A stretch of 64,000 bases of DNA from NCBI GenBank assembly GCA_002205965.3, contig NADL03000590.1, positions 1,803,001 to 1,867,000 on the forward strand, read 5' to 3'. Below the pieces are notes generated by a model. That model was given only the letters and a program-made list of their open reading frames with translations, ran no database searches and was not told the DNA's origin. Positions 54,930-64,000 of the stretch are shown in pieces. Each line of letters opens with the position of its first letter. The stretch's first letter is position 1. A program made the translations under genes and the position numbers. The DNA comes from Kappaphycus alvarezii. Taxonomy: Eukaryota > Rhodophyta > Florideophyceae > Gigartinales > Solieriaceae.

Positions 54930-56115
54930 GATAAACACACGGTTTATGCGGGGGAATCGGGGGCATAAGTGATATACTGTAATGAACAGTTGTGAATGGA
55001 CACGGCAATGCACTACAAAAGCACATCATAGATCTAGATTACAGAATACATCGATCGGCATTGAAAGGACAGCAGCTAAAAGGGTACGAACTGGAAACAC
55101 GCACATTGCAACATGTGAATCGTATAGGCTTATGAAATCACTGCGTACTTGGCGCCTTGAATGGCATCAGGATAGCATGGTGAATGCAGACGAATTGGAA
55201 GAGCGACCGCGGGGAGCACAGCTGAAGAGCGAACGCAGGAGCAAAGAAGAACTATAGCAGCATAGCTACACGGGCGGACGCATATTGATCAGAACGCAAG
55301 CATACATGGGCATGATTCAGGAATGACATTGGAACGCAGAGACTAAGAATACAGCTGGCGAGATGGCAATGGCCATGGCCATGGCAAAGCAAATAGCCAT
55401 GAGTAGATCGAGGGAGGACTGTTGAGTGTCTATATAAAATCTAGAATAGCAGCTGACCTGAGGAGGATAGATACAGCACGCCGGCGACTTGTCCCGAATC
55501 ACCTTGCCTACCCCAATCCGTTGAGACTCTTCCTTATGCAGCAACATCCCAGTGAGCTAAACTTACAGCATTTACAACTCCTCGCGAGCCTATCTCCAAC
55601 ATTACAGTGCTGTACAATGCAGGAAACTGGGTGCATTACCGTACTAAACGTTGAGCCGAGCTGCAGAGCTACTGGAATGATGCTTACAGTTATTTCTGAC
55701 AACATCCCAACTGTAATTTGGGTGAAGGACGTAGTTTACAAGTGTACTTATGCAAAGCAATAATTCTACCCTAACATCAGCACTTTCGCCGTGCCCTGTA
55801 AGTCAACCTCTGGGTGATTGAGACCCATGCGAAATTGATATCGCGACGACTTTTCTGTACACCAGCAGCGGCCCTTGACCATCTGCGGCAACAAATCTCG
55901 TCGAAAATATGGTCTACCTTTGCAACATCGATCCTAGCGCTTACTCCCAATCTGGGCAGCGACGAACTTCAACTATCTTGGCTGAGACTGTCAGCTAGGC
56001 TTGTACGCTTTTTATAATATATGAAGTAAAGATGAATATACGGTATATAACAGCAGCACGCATTCCCTGAAAGGGGAAATTTTAGGTTTTTTTTGTTTTT
56101 TGAGTATGTGGTCGA
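54930..56115. other. No recognised gene
   Basis: Open frames at 54982-55257, 55422-55763 and 55814-56017 on the plus strand carry no domain. A duplicated ATGGCC run lies near 55366-55385. Confidence 0.3.
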
Positions 56116-56131
56116 TTGTACGGTACAGTAC

Positions 56132-56175
56132 TGTGGATACTGTACGGTACAGTACTGTACCGTACAGTATCCACA
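56132..56175. repeat. Perfect 44-bp palindrome
   Basis: Every base from 56132 to 56175 pairs with its mirror position (centre between 56153 and 56154). It is made of GTACGGTACAG/GTACTGTACC motifs and would extrude as a cruciform or form a long hairpin. Confidence 0.9.
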
Positions 56176-56461
56176 CCGCTTGAAGAGCTAAACGCATTTG
56201 AAAATTGAAATCCGTTTAGCCTGAAAGTGCGCTTTTGGCGGTTAGGCTGTGCAGTCCTGTTTTCCTTTATGAAAGTCGTGATGTGGGTAAAAGCTTAGGA
56301 TTGGTGGGAAATCATAGAAAACTGGCTGGAGGCCACCCAACAGGCACACCACATTAGAGGGTTTACGCACCCACTTTTCAGAATTAAATATGACTAATTT
56401 TGCATTTTGAATTACAATATGTAAGTAATTAGTGAAAATGTTGTCCAACTTGTGACAAAAG

Positions 56462-57262
56462 ATGCTGAAATCCTGCCCGTTAATGAAGACCCGTGGGATA
56501 TGTTTGGCGGCAAAATGCACACCTTACCCCTCCAGGCCCATACGCCTAAAGCAGTTATCCCCCAGTCTACATCTCAACACAACTCCCAACTACAGTGGTC
56601 ACAAATTTACTCCAAGCTATTGGCACTTCCCGTCCCCCCAGCACTCCCTATTCATGGTAGATCCGACAGTTCAAGCACTTAGTGGCGCCACTGTCATAGC
56701 CGATAGTTCCAACTCGGTGGCTGCCACCCACACACATCCTCACACAAGAAAACTTCCCCAGCAACCATTTACACCAGCCATTCTCACTCCACCTCCAAAC
56801 ACAAATAACAAACTTCAGCCCGGGCAAGCCATAAACCATGTCGATCTGACTATTGCACCAGCTACACTTACCCCTGTCAAAATGACACTCCCCTGCGGAG
56901 ACGAAGCCGTCCTTCAACTATCAAGTCTTGAATGACAGGCACCATCCTTCCGCAAAGTGCCACACCCTAACCCGACTTCAACTACCGATACTGCAGGTCT
57001 AGCAACATCTAGACAAACATATGTTGAAAACAGTAGACAAGGTTGTGATGATGTTCTTGTAGAAGTGCTCCCAGAAACTGTTAAGAAAGAAAAAGAAGGC
57101 CGGCATCCCCGATTTTCCCCTACCGAGGACCTGATCCTCGTGCGCGAGGTTGCACCTTCAAAAGCACATATTGCTTCATACGAGAGTGTAACTAAACGTT
57201 TTGAGGAAGCTGCCGTAAACGCAAACAGAAACCCACACTACGGGGAATTAAATAGGCCATAG
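56462..57262 (+). pseudogene. Myb/SANT-like DNA-binding protein, N-terminal part
   Basis: One frame with a single TGA at 56933. The first part is Thr/Pro-rich low complexity. The second (56957-57262) ends in a SANT-like block: RHPRFSPTEDLILVREV, then AHIASYESVTKRFEEAA. This matches the Myb/SANT-like domains found at the start of many protist transposon-associated proteins. The frame ends within a TAG that directly borders an AT-rich fold-back sequence, suggesting insertion cut the gene. Confidence 0.45.
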
Positions 57263-57264
57263 TT

Positions 57265-57560
57265 ATAAAAACATAACTTTCAAAGTTATGTTTTTAGAGT
57301 TTTTGGCCCAGAGTGGCGTTAAAGTTATGATTTAGAACTTCCAAAAGGCTAGTCCAGAACTTTTTGTAGTTATGAATCAATACTTTTTTTGCCATGGCTC
57401 TTTTGCCAGTGATAGTTATACCGAAAAATTATGAATCATAACTTCATAAAGTAATAAATCATAAATTAACAGTATTATTATGTATATCTTCTAAAAGCCA
57501 TGGTAAAAAGTTATGCTCCTTACCTTTTTGAAGTTATGTTTTATAATTTTCAAAGTTAAG
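57265..57560. repeat. AT-rich fold-back sequence built on an ACATAACTTT motif
   Basis: AAAAACATAACTTT is followed after one base by its reverse complement (57268-57296). Related pieces (AAGTTATG, CATAACTTC, CAAAGTTAAG) recur to 57560. Possibly a miniature inverted-repeat transposon. Confidence 0.45.
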
Positions 57561-57943
57561 CTGTAGAACTTCTGAAAGGTTGAAAATTATTTCCTTGGCA
57601 TTTATCATGTCTAACTTTCAAAAGCTCTATTTTTGTGACTTTATCGGACAACTTTCGAAGGAAAAGACTTCTCTTTGTGTAGCCACATATGGGGAGTTGT
57701 GGCTCTTTTTCATGCTTGTTGCTCCCCATGGGGGCCAACGAGCTGGGATTAAGTACTGTACTCCCACTAGCAGCACAGCTGTACTAGTACTACTGTAAAT
57801 TACATCAATGGAGTTATTCTTGCTACAAAAAGGCACTATAATGCTATGGTTTTTCAGCGCTTGTGTTCCAGTTCCCCATTGCAGCCCTGTCAGGAGCACC
57901 AAAACAACCTCAGCCATCAAGAGAACTCCATGTTGGAGGATGC

Positions 57944-58170
57944 GGTGATCACTGATCACCGGTGGTACCATTATCAACTTAAGTTGATGTCGGTACCAAC
58001 GGTACCGTTTGGAGATCCAAACCAATTGGCTATGATAATACAGTAAACCATAGACACGTCCCAACCCCAGTATTGGTGTTGAGCAGGCCCCTGTATCATA
58101 GCTACGGAGCTATGGTATAGGTCGATCCTAGGTTACCGACAGGGAATTAACTCCTTGTCGGCAACCTAAT
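57944..58170. repeat. Cluster of short perfect palindromes and hairpins
   Basis: GGTGATC-ACT-GATCACC (57944-57960), ATCAACTTAAGTTGAT (57973-57988), GGTACC-AAC-GGTACC (57992-58006), a stem around 58095-58117, and CCGACA...TGTCGG at 58136-58161 follow each other without a coding frame. Confidence 0.6.
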
Positions 58171-58424
58171 ATCTCCGTCACCGAAACACCAGCTCCATGG
58201 TCCACAACTCATTACCTCCACCGCCACCGAAGCCCCAATTCCTCCACCAGGCCATCTATCCCCCAGACACCGATCTCACCACTACCAACAAACCAATTCT
58301 GCAACCGGCAGATCAACTTTTAACGTTAAAAATTCTTCGTTAATAGTCCACGAAGCCAGTAACGGTGGACAATTCATCATAAAGGAAGAAGTTATTTGTT
58401 GGTTTTAAATGTCTAGGAAGCGTA

Positions 58425-60242
58425 TTATTTACTTATGAAGCAAAACATTATACCTGTCCCTATCCAGAAACTAACTTCTTGACAGATGCGTTGAGATAGG
58501 AATAAGACGAGAGGAATATGTGCCGTTATCTTACCGAGCATATCCTGTGTAGTACTCAAATCTTCAAGCCATCTATGCTGCAAAACTGGGAGTATGTTCC
58601 ATTCTATCCTGAAGTCCAGGGATGGGTTCGGATTGTCACCAACACTTGGCACTGAGCGAGAGTTATTCACTAGAAACAAATGACGCGATTCCGAATACTG
58701 CAACTCTTGCAAGATTTCTTTAACATTTTGCGACACCAATGAATAACCCTCCTCGAAAATCCCCTATCTACCATTGCACCCCGACAAAGGACGATAAAAT
58801 ACAGTCATATGTTCTTCAGAGAATTGCTGAAGGTACTGCAAACCACCGTAGACGACGACTGTTTGCGCATTAACACCAACACCACGATGATGGCTGCAAC
58901 TAACACCATCAGATGAAACGGTGATACCCGTGATATATGAACTTTGCAACTTCCCCGTTTTCGGATCCCGATACACTCTGCCCATCAACTCTTTGCAATG
59001 CGCTTCGCCAATCCATATAGCGCTGCAGAAATCACTGAAACTTCTGAAAACAACAGTCAGTTTTGAGTTGCCGCTCCGGAGATTCAAGAGGCTTGACGAG
59101 ATGGTTGTCGGTCGAGTAGACACTGCTGAAGGTGACTGACATTTCCAAGTCTCAGCAGCAGCAAAGAAATTAGCCAATGTACTGTACAATCTGCTGCTTT
59201 GGTCGTGACAACTTTAGGACAAACAGCGGTTTCACGACTAATTAAGGCAGCCTGCATCATTGACCCTCCTCTGCCAACAGATTTGGGAAGGACATCCTTA
59301 AAAGACAGTACAGTGTAGGCTAGAAAAAATGCTCTCACTCGATCTGTTTTTGTAGTAGGAGAAACTTGAGGCACCTCTGAAGAGAATACTATTTGATGTC
59401 CCGGATGATATCTCGCAACCCGGAAATACTTTGTTCCACTGCCTGCAATCGTAACGCCAGAGTAGAAGAAGACGCTCGAAGTTCTGCATGAGCTGATTCG
59501 CATTGCTTCTTGAGTGGTAACAGAGAATGCTCATCACCTTCTATATCAGCAGCTGTTGACACTTCCTCGTCAGGAATAGGACCCCATTCACATGGCCTCC
59601 AACGGGCAAACATTCCCTCCTGATGGCCTGTTACATGCCTTAGTTCGTGACCTGGGAAGAATGTGAAATCCTTGTGTACGTATGAATCTAAATCGCCTGT
59701 TCCAGGAGAAAGATATGAAACTGTATACGGGAGGTCCAACGATCCATCGAAGCTTCTCGCTGACACAAGAGCTGGCCACCAAACATCCGTAGAACCTGGT
59801 GATTTCTGCCTGCTTCGCTTCCCGACTCGGGAAGTGTTACACGATGGAGTGAAACTATCGTGATCCGATGACATGGAATTATCACTGTCATCGCATAACA
59901 TCCACAGAACTTCGATAAATTCACCTAATTTTGGTAACGGAATATGCTTCTTCGGGCGACGACGGAGGTTGTAACGACCAACAAAGTTGGTGTTGTGTTG
60001 AAGGTTGTTTACGATGACATCTGTGGTTGTGTTGACGGAACGACGCCTGCCTCCACACTTGGTAGAAGGTACGGCTTGAGCTGTTCCAGCTGACGGGGAG
60101 GGGGTGTCGACGTGTTACTAGAATCCTTGACGACGACATCGGCGGTCACATTGCGACTTTCGGGGAGCTGAACATGGCCCAATGCTGTGTCCGCCGAAAC
60201 AAAGACTACCCTCGATGACCGTGAACGGATGTTTTTGGACAT
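58425..60242 (-). CDS. Unrecognised spliced gene with a WWPAL motif, several micro-introns
   Basis: Minus-strand frames join end to end when short GT-AG introns are removed: 60118 to 60081 or 60075 (GTAACA, phase 1), 59429-59377 (GTATTT...TTCAG, 53 nt, phase 1), one near 59212-59151 (several solutions), 58771-58718 (GTAGAT...AAAG, 54 nt, phase 1), and possibly 58534-58478. The N-terminus has NLRRRPKKHIPLPKLGEF. The largest exon (to 59430) has TDVWWPALVSARS, a PWWP/Tudor-like opening followed by beta-strand-like YTVSYLSP, and a coiled coil with LALRLQAVEQ. The C-terminal exons contain GRVYRDPKTGKLQSSYI and VVVYGGLQYLQQF. No known family overall. Chromatin-reader function is only a guess from the WWPAL motif. 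A TATA box lies 130 bp upstream of the start. Confidence 0.5.
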
Positions 60243-60370
60243 ATTTTAATCCTAAGAGGATTATGGGGCGGTTGCGAGATGGAAAAGAACGAATGTATTG
60301 AGTACCTTGAAGGAGGTGGAGAGGTTGGCGATGATATATTGTAAGTAAAAAAGCGAAGGGGACGAATAAC

Positions 60371-60377
60371 TTATATA
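60371..60377 (-). promoter_or_regulatory. TATA box of the 58.4-60.2 kb gene
   Basis: TATATAAG on the minus strand, about 130 bp before the ATG at 60242, in an otherwise non-coding stretch. Confidence 0.4.
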
Positions 60378-60389
60378 CCAAACTAATAG

Positions 60390-61570
60390 AACTGAGTGTA
60401 AATCAATGTTTAATCTATGTAGACATCAGGGGACGATTCCAACTGCAATTATGAGACGATGTTTACTAGAACGAAAACTTTACCTGTAACATTATTATTT
60501 TCGTTGCCAAATCTGTCAACGACAATAGTATTATTGACAGATCTGCCAACGACGTTTTTACTATCGTCGTTGAAACATCTGTCAAAGACAATAATAGTGT
60601 TCGAAACCAAAATGTTAATGACATGAAAACCCTATAGGGTTACTTATACGTCGAATATGTGCCGAAAATGTTGGATCTTCAGAATACTGATAATTTCATA
60701 CTAGATTTGAGTACAGGACTTCTTGCCAACCCGTACGTCCGCCCGTTCACGGCATGTATTTAAATACTGTCAATAACACAGAGAACTTGTCAAGGTGTAT
60801 TCTGCAAGTTGCTGTTTCCTCCACGGTTGAACTTAAGGTTTCGTACTTTCATCTTAATTTTCTATTACGAATGATGTTAAAAGCAACGCTAGTTGTCGGA
60901 CCGGGAGTACGTAGTGCATATGTGTCTAACTTTTACTTACATGTGCAGATTGAGATCTGCCAGTACGAGGGGTGGTTATGAGGGTTCGGGTAGAATAAAG
61001 TTTGAAGCACACGGCAGACATGTGAGGGTAGTAAGTTGGCCCAGCAGAAGCACCTGAAAGAGTTTCATTAATCATAACGCACGATATATGATAACTCCAA
61101 TTAAACTTCCTCAGATGACCGTTTCTAATTCATTCGTGCTCTTCATGACTCTAGATGCCCCGACTCAGCGATGTTCGCGTGCTTTTTCCCCCACAATTTA
61201 TGGGAAGATATGCACGGCTACATGGCTCTTCCCAGAAAAATGGTTTTGATAGCGTCCTCAGGACTATCGCGGACTGAATCAATCCTTACCTAATTTAAGT
61301 ATAGTTGAAGTCTAGCAAGTAATATGAAACCGACAACTTAAGGTGTCGGTTTCATATTCATTACAAAATAATTGTTTTATGTTCCTCAATAATCCCTACA
61401 ATAAACAGATACAATTGTTTTCTTCATTTCCCCTCTAGACGTAACGAAAGGAGTTGAAACGAATGGAAAGTTTCGAAACCATTTACACCAGACTGATGTT
61501 TTCTTGGGACATACCTGTCTAACTGAGCTCAGTGTACTAGAACATTAACAGTTTTAAGAAGATAGACTTC
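60390..61570. other. Intergenic region between divergent genes
   Basis: No convincing gene. It contains a group of CTGTCAACGAC/GTCGTTG repeats in both orientations (60500-60600) and a strong hairpin at 61321-61358. Confidence 0.4.
61321..61358. repeat. Perfect 15-bp hairpin with 8-nt loop
   Basis: AATATGAAACCGACA (61321-61335) is exactly complementary to 61344-61358. It could be the end-to-end remnant of a miniature transposon or a structured transcript element between divergent genes. Confidence 0.7.
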
Positions 61571-61579
61571 GATGCCAAA

Positions 61580-61586
61580 TATAAAT
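61580..61586 (+). promoter_or_regulatory. TATA box of the 61.7-63.6 kb gene
   Basis: TATAAAT about 90 bp before the ATG at 61674. Confidence 0.35.
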
Positions 61587-61673
61587 GAGAGGAAAATCGC
61601 AGCTTCTCTTCAAATCTTTACCCTGCAGCTCGTCATTGGAGCAGGCTAAGAGGAAGCAAGTGACTTCTTCAGG

Positions 61674-63591
61674 ATGCTACGCTGCCTCAAAGGCGTACAA
61701 AAAACCTCCAAATCAATCAGAAGAAGAAGAAATTTGCAGCGCAAACTGGACCCGTTTCATCCCTTCACGAGCATGGGAGATCAGCTTGAAACGGAGATAC
61801 CACCCAATGCGGGAACTAGTGACGTTGGTGACGTTGCCGACGGACACCATGGTGGTGATGGTGATGGGAACGGGGACGCGGAAGGTCATGTTGTTGGTGT
61901 AGTTGGTTGCAGTGCCAAAAATTGCTCTGGTGTTGACTGTGACGGGGATAAAGGTATGGGTGACTTTGGAGATGGATGCCGTGGTGATGGTGTTAACATG
62001 CACGGCGATGATGCTCTTGTCGGTGATGGTGACTATCGGATTTGGAGTGGCAGGGGAAATGGGGATGATGGTTATGGAGGTGGCGACAATGATGATGGCG
62101 AGAACTTGTTTTATGGTAACAGGGATGGAGAAAGCTATCGTGATGGTTGTCGTAACACTGTTGGTGAGAATGATGTTCGTGGTGATGGTGACGATGGTTG
62201 TGGTGTTGATGGTGGAAATGGTATTGCTGAAGGGTATGATGAAATTGACATGGCAACTGCTGGTTGCGATGGTTGTGGCGTTGATGGTAGAAATGGCATT
62301 TTTGATGGAGTTGATGACGTTGACATGGCGATTAATGATTGTGGCAAGGATGAACTCGTTGTTAATGAAGGTTCTGGTGACAGTTGTGCCAAACAGATGA
62401 TATCATCGACACGAGAAAGACCGGGGCGTGCGTTACCTCTGGATCACTGGCAGAAATTATTGCCAGTATTGCTGATATCGGGAAGTGTCAGGTTTACCAG
62501 AACTCAATACCCAACTGTTTCCACACTCTTCGCGAGATTTTCGAGTATGGGGGTGGAACCCTGGGAGGAAAGAGTTCCTGTTGATAATGAAGGTAACCCC
62601 ACCAATTGTGACATCGACGGTCGTGGAATGAGATTAATAACCTCATCGTACAGGAGTATGGTAAGGAAATTGGTCCCATTTGTTCGTCAAAATTTGGCTG
62701 CACGGTCACACGATGCACTACATTATGTGAGTACAGAAAAGCCTGGTGTCAGTGGCCGGATGGTATTCAATGTATCGGGGGAGCAAACAGTGGTGCGTGT
62801 GGTTCCTGTTAGTTAGTATGCGTCCTTTGACGTATCGACTCACCTTTTGTATGGCGTCATGAAAGTCACCGGCAGTAGCACTGTTGAACCAACGTATTAC
62901 GTGGACAGAATAAGGAAAGAGAACATCTTGCCTCCTTCTAGACCAGGAATAAGCTATCTGATTGTGTGGATGACTTGCCAATCATTGCTGATCGAAATCG
63001 ATTTTACCTCGGTACTCGGACTATAAGGCTAGACTGCCCATGGCATAGAGAGTCAGTCATCATTTATGCAGAGCCCTGTGACACACTGAAAGTAACAATA
63101 ATGGGACGTGATTCACTGTGTACCGATTTTTGAAGGTCTTTTCGATATCGGCAGTGAAAAATCAAGAAGGTCACCCTAGAACCATTACAGGAGTACTCAC
63201 CGCTATCTGGAGATCGACAGAAGTCAATGGCCTTAACAGAGAGTCTCAGAATCGCAACGATGAGTCACATTCCGATAGTGACACTTCTTGCATGGAGTCA
63301 AGTTGCTACTCTGTAGATGAAGTGCTAACAAACATGGACAAACGGCTGACAAGATTTCTCAGAGCACGAACGACTGAACGTGATATCTTCGGAGGCGTTT
63401 GTCAGGCTGGTGACACGATTTGCATGTTGAGACAGACTTATAACCACTGCAGTGATAGCAGTTATGCGGCAAGAGTAATGATCGTGTATCGCTTCTTTCG
63501 GGTTACCGAGGTATATTCCTCGTGTTCATTATTTTGGATAAGTGTTGCAAATGAAGAAAATCAACTTCGACATCAGACGAGGAACTCCTGA
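61674..63591 (+). CDS. Unrecognised spliced gene encoding a Gly/Asp-rich protein
   Basis: The first exon (61674 to about 62811) has a basic start (KSIRRRRNLQRK), then about 170 residues dominated by Gly, Asp and Asn made by expansion of GATGGTGGT-type codons, then a globular part of about 135 residues (LPLDHWQKLLPVLLISG, then WEERVPVDNEGNPTN). Further exons follow: 62942-63091 (ADRNRFYLGTRTIRLDCPW, then ESVIIYAEPC) and 63136-63591 (GVLTAIWRSTEVNG, then MDKRLTRFLRARTTERDIF). The last two join through a 44-nt intron 63092-63135 (GTAACA...TGAAG, phase 0). Between the first two, either one intron of about 134 nt or two short ones with a mini-exon fit. Function unknown. Confidence 0.45.
61840..62340 (+). 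repeat. Degenerate GATGGTGGT trinucleotide repeat tract
   Basis: Purine- and T-rich tract with recurring GGTGATGG and GGTGTTGATGG, coding for Gly/Asp/Val in the gene's frame and for Met/Val-rich and His-rich strings in other frames. Confidence 0.7.
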
Positions 63592-63798
63592 GAAGCGTTT
63601 GGTCATGCCGTGGCCGAAATTTGCCAAATGACCATAGATTATCGTATAACAGTGGCACCAATTCTTCGAATCGGTACTTTTCGTACATGGAACCGGTGGG
63701 ATCTGTTGAAATCTTGGAACCTCATATGGGACAGCGGTTGTGTGAAATGGTGGAATCAATATTGAGCATTGGGCTATTGGAAAATTGAGAGAAGTATT

Positions 63799-63805
63799 TT
63801 ATATA
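63799..63805 (+). promoter_or_regulatory. TATA box before the right-edge gene
   Basis: TTATATA about 35 bp before the ATG at 63837. Confidence 0.3.
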
Positions 63806-63836
63806 CCGGTTTCTATTGTTTTGGGATGGTTTCACG

Positions 63837-64000
63837 ATGACGGAAGGGAAGAAAGCTTCAGCTGTTGCTGTCTATATGGTACCGCTTAATCTACCAGTAT
63901 CTCGACGGTCGACAACCTCTGCAATTCGGGTCATATCCATGACACCGCCAGGTGTACCCTTTCAGGTAATATTTGATATAATCAGAGATGATTTGGTAAC
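63837..64000 (+). CDS. 5' end of an unrecognised gene, running off the window
   Basis: Open from ATG to the edge: MTEGKKASAVAVYMVPLNLP, then SAIRVISMTPPGVPFQ. A possible donor GTAATA lies at 63966, but the frame stays open across it. The start resembles a normal protein N-terminus. Together with the TATA box this suggests a third gene in the right-end group. No family recognised. Confidence 0.35.
   Translation, partial: MTEGKKASAVAVYMVPLNLPVSRRSTTSAIRVISMTPPGVPFQVIFDIIRDDLV

Noticed and set aside
61993-62256. His-rich minus-strand frame suggesting a metal-binding protein
   Set aside because: It is the reverse complement of the GATGGT tract; His comes from CAT/CAC in a simple repeat.

Overview
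This is eukaryotic nuclear DNA. It carries a tRNA gene with internal promoter boxes, a NOB1-type ribosome maturation nuclease, a UBE2Z-type ubiquitin-conjugating enzyme, genes that read best with very short GT-AG introns of about 44 to 60 nt, and remnants of at least five transposon classes. A small-genome alga or a fungus-like microbial eukaryote fits. A red alga is my best guess, because single-exon housekeeping genes sit among copia-, gypsy- and DIRS-like debris, but nothing here proves it.

Layout. 0-2.5 kb: a gypsy-type gag fragment, a 5'-truncated LINE copy, a tRNA-like sequence and a spliced C2H2 zinc-finger gene. 2.5-9 kb: AT-rich, with faint copia traces. 9.1-12.4 kb: a decayed DIRS/tyrosine-recombinase retroelement between two almost identical direct repeats of about 262 bp. 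13.2-15.3 kb: a Ty3/gypsy remnant on the minus strand. 15.4-22.7 kb: a Ty1/copia remnant on the plus strand, interrupted by a hAT DNA transposon (19063-21903) with clear terminal inverted repeats and an 8-bp target duplication. 23.3-26.7 kb: an island of two intact, convergent housekeeping genes, NOB1 and a double-UBC E2. 28-30 kb: LINE-like 3' ends and a minisatellite. 30-39 kb: mostly unrecognised AT-rich sequence. 39.0-50.4 kb: a tRNA-Thr gene followed by a GC-rich cluster of restriction-like-endonuclease LINE copies, all on the plus strand, including a threefold tandem 1115-bp repeat. 50.4-51.1 kb: a pogo-like transposase fragment. 51-56 kb: no recognised gene. 56.1-58.2 kb: palindromes and a Myb/SANT-like pseudogene. 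58.4-64 kb: three apparently functional but unrecognised genes with TATA boxes and tiny introns.

The two housekeeping genes act in unrelated pathways: 18S rRNA 3'-end maturation and ubiquitin transfer. The points most worth following are the LINE cluster (tandem 3' ends, tRNA-adjacent 5' ends and a 3' hairpin that differs compatibly between copies), the E2 with a second UBC domain lacking the catalytic cysteine, the hAT nested in a copia element, and the group of unknown micro-intron genes at the right end.
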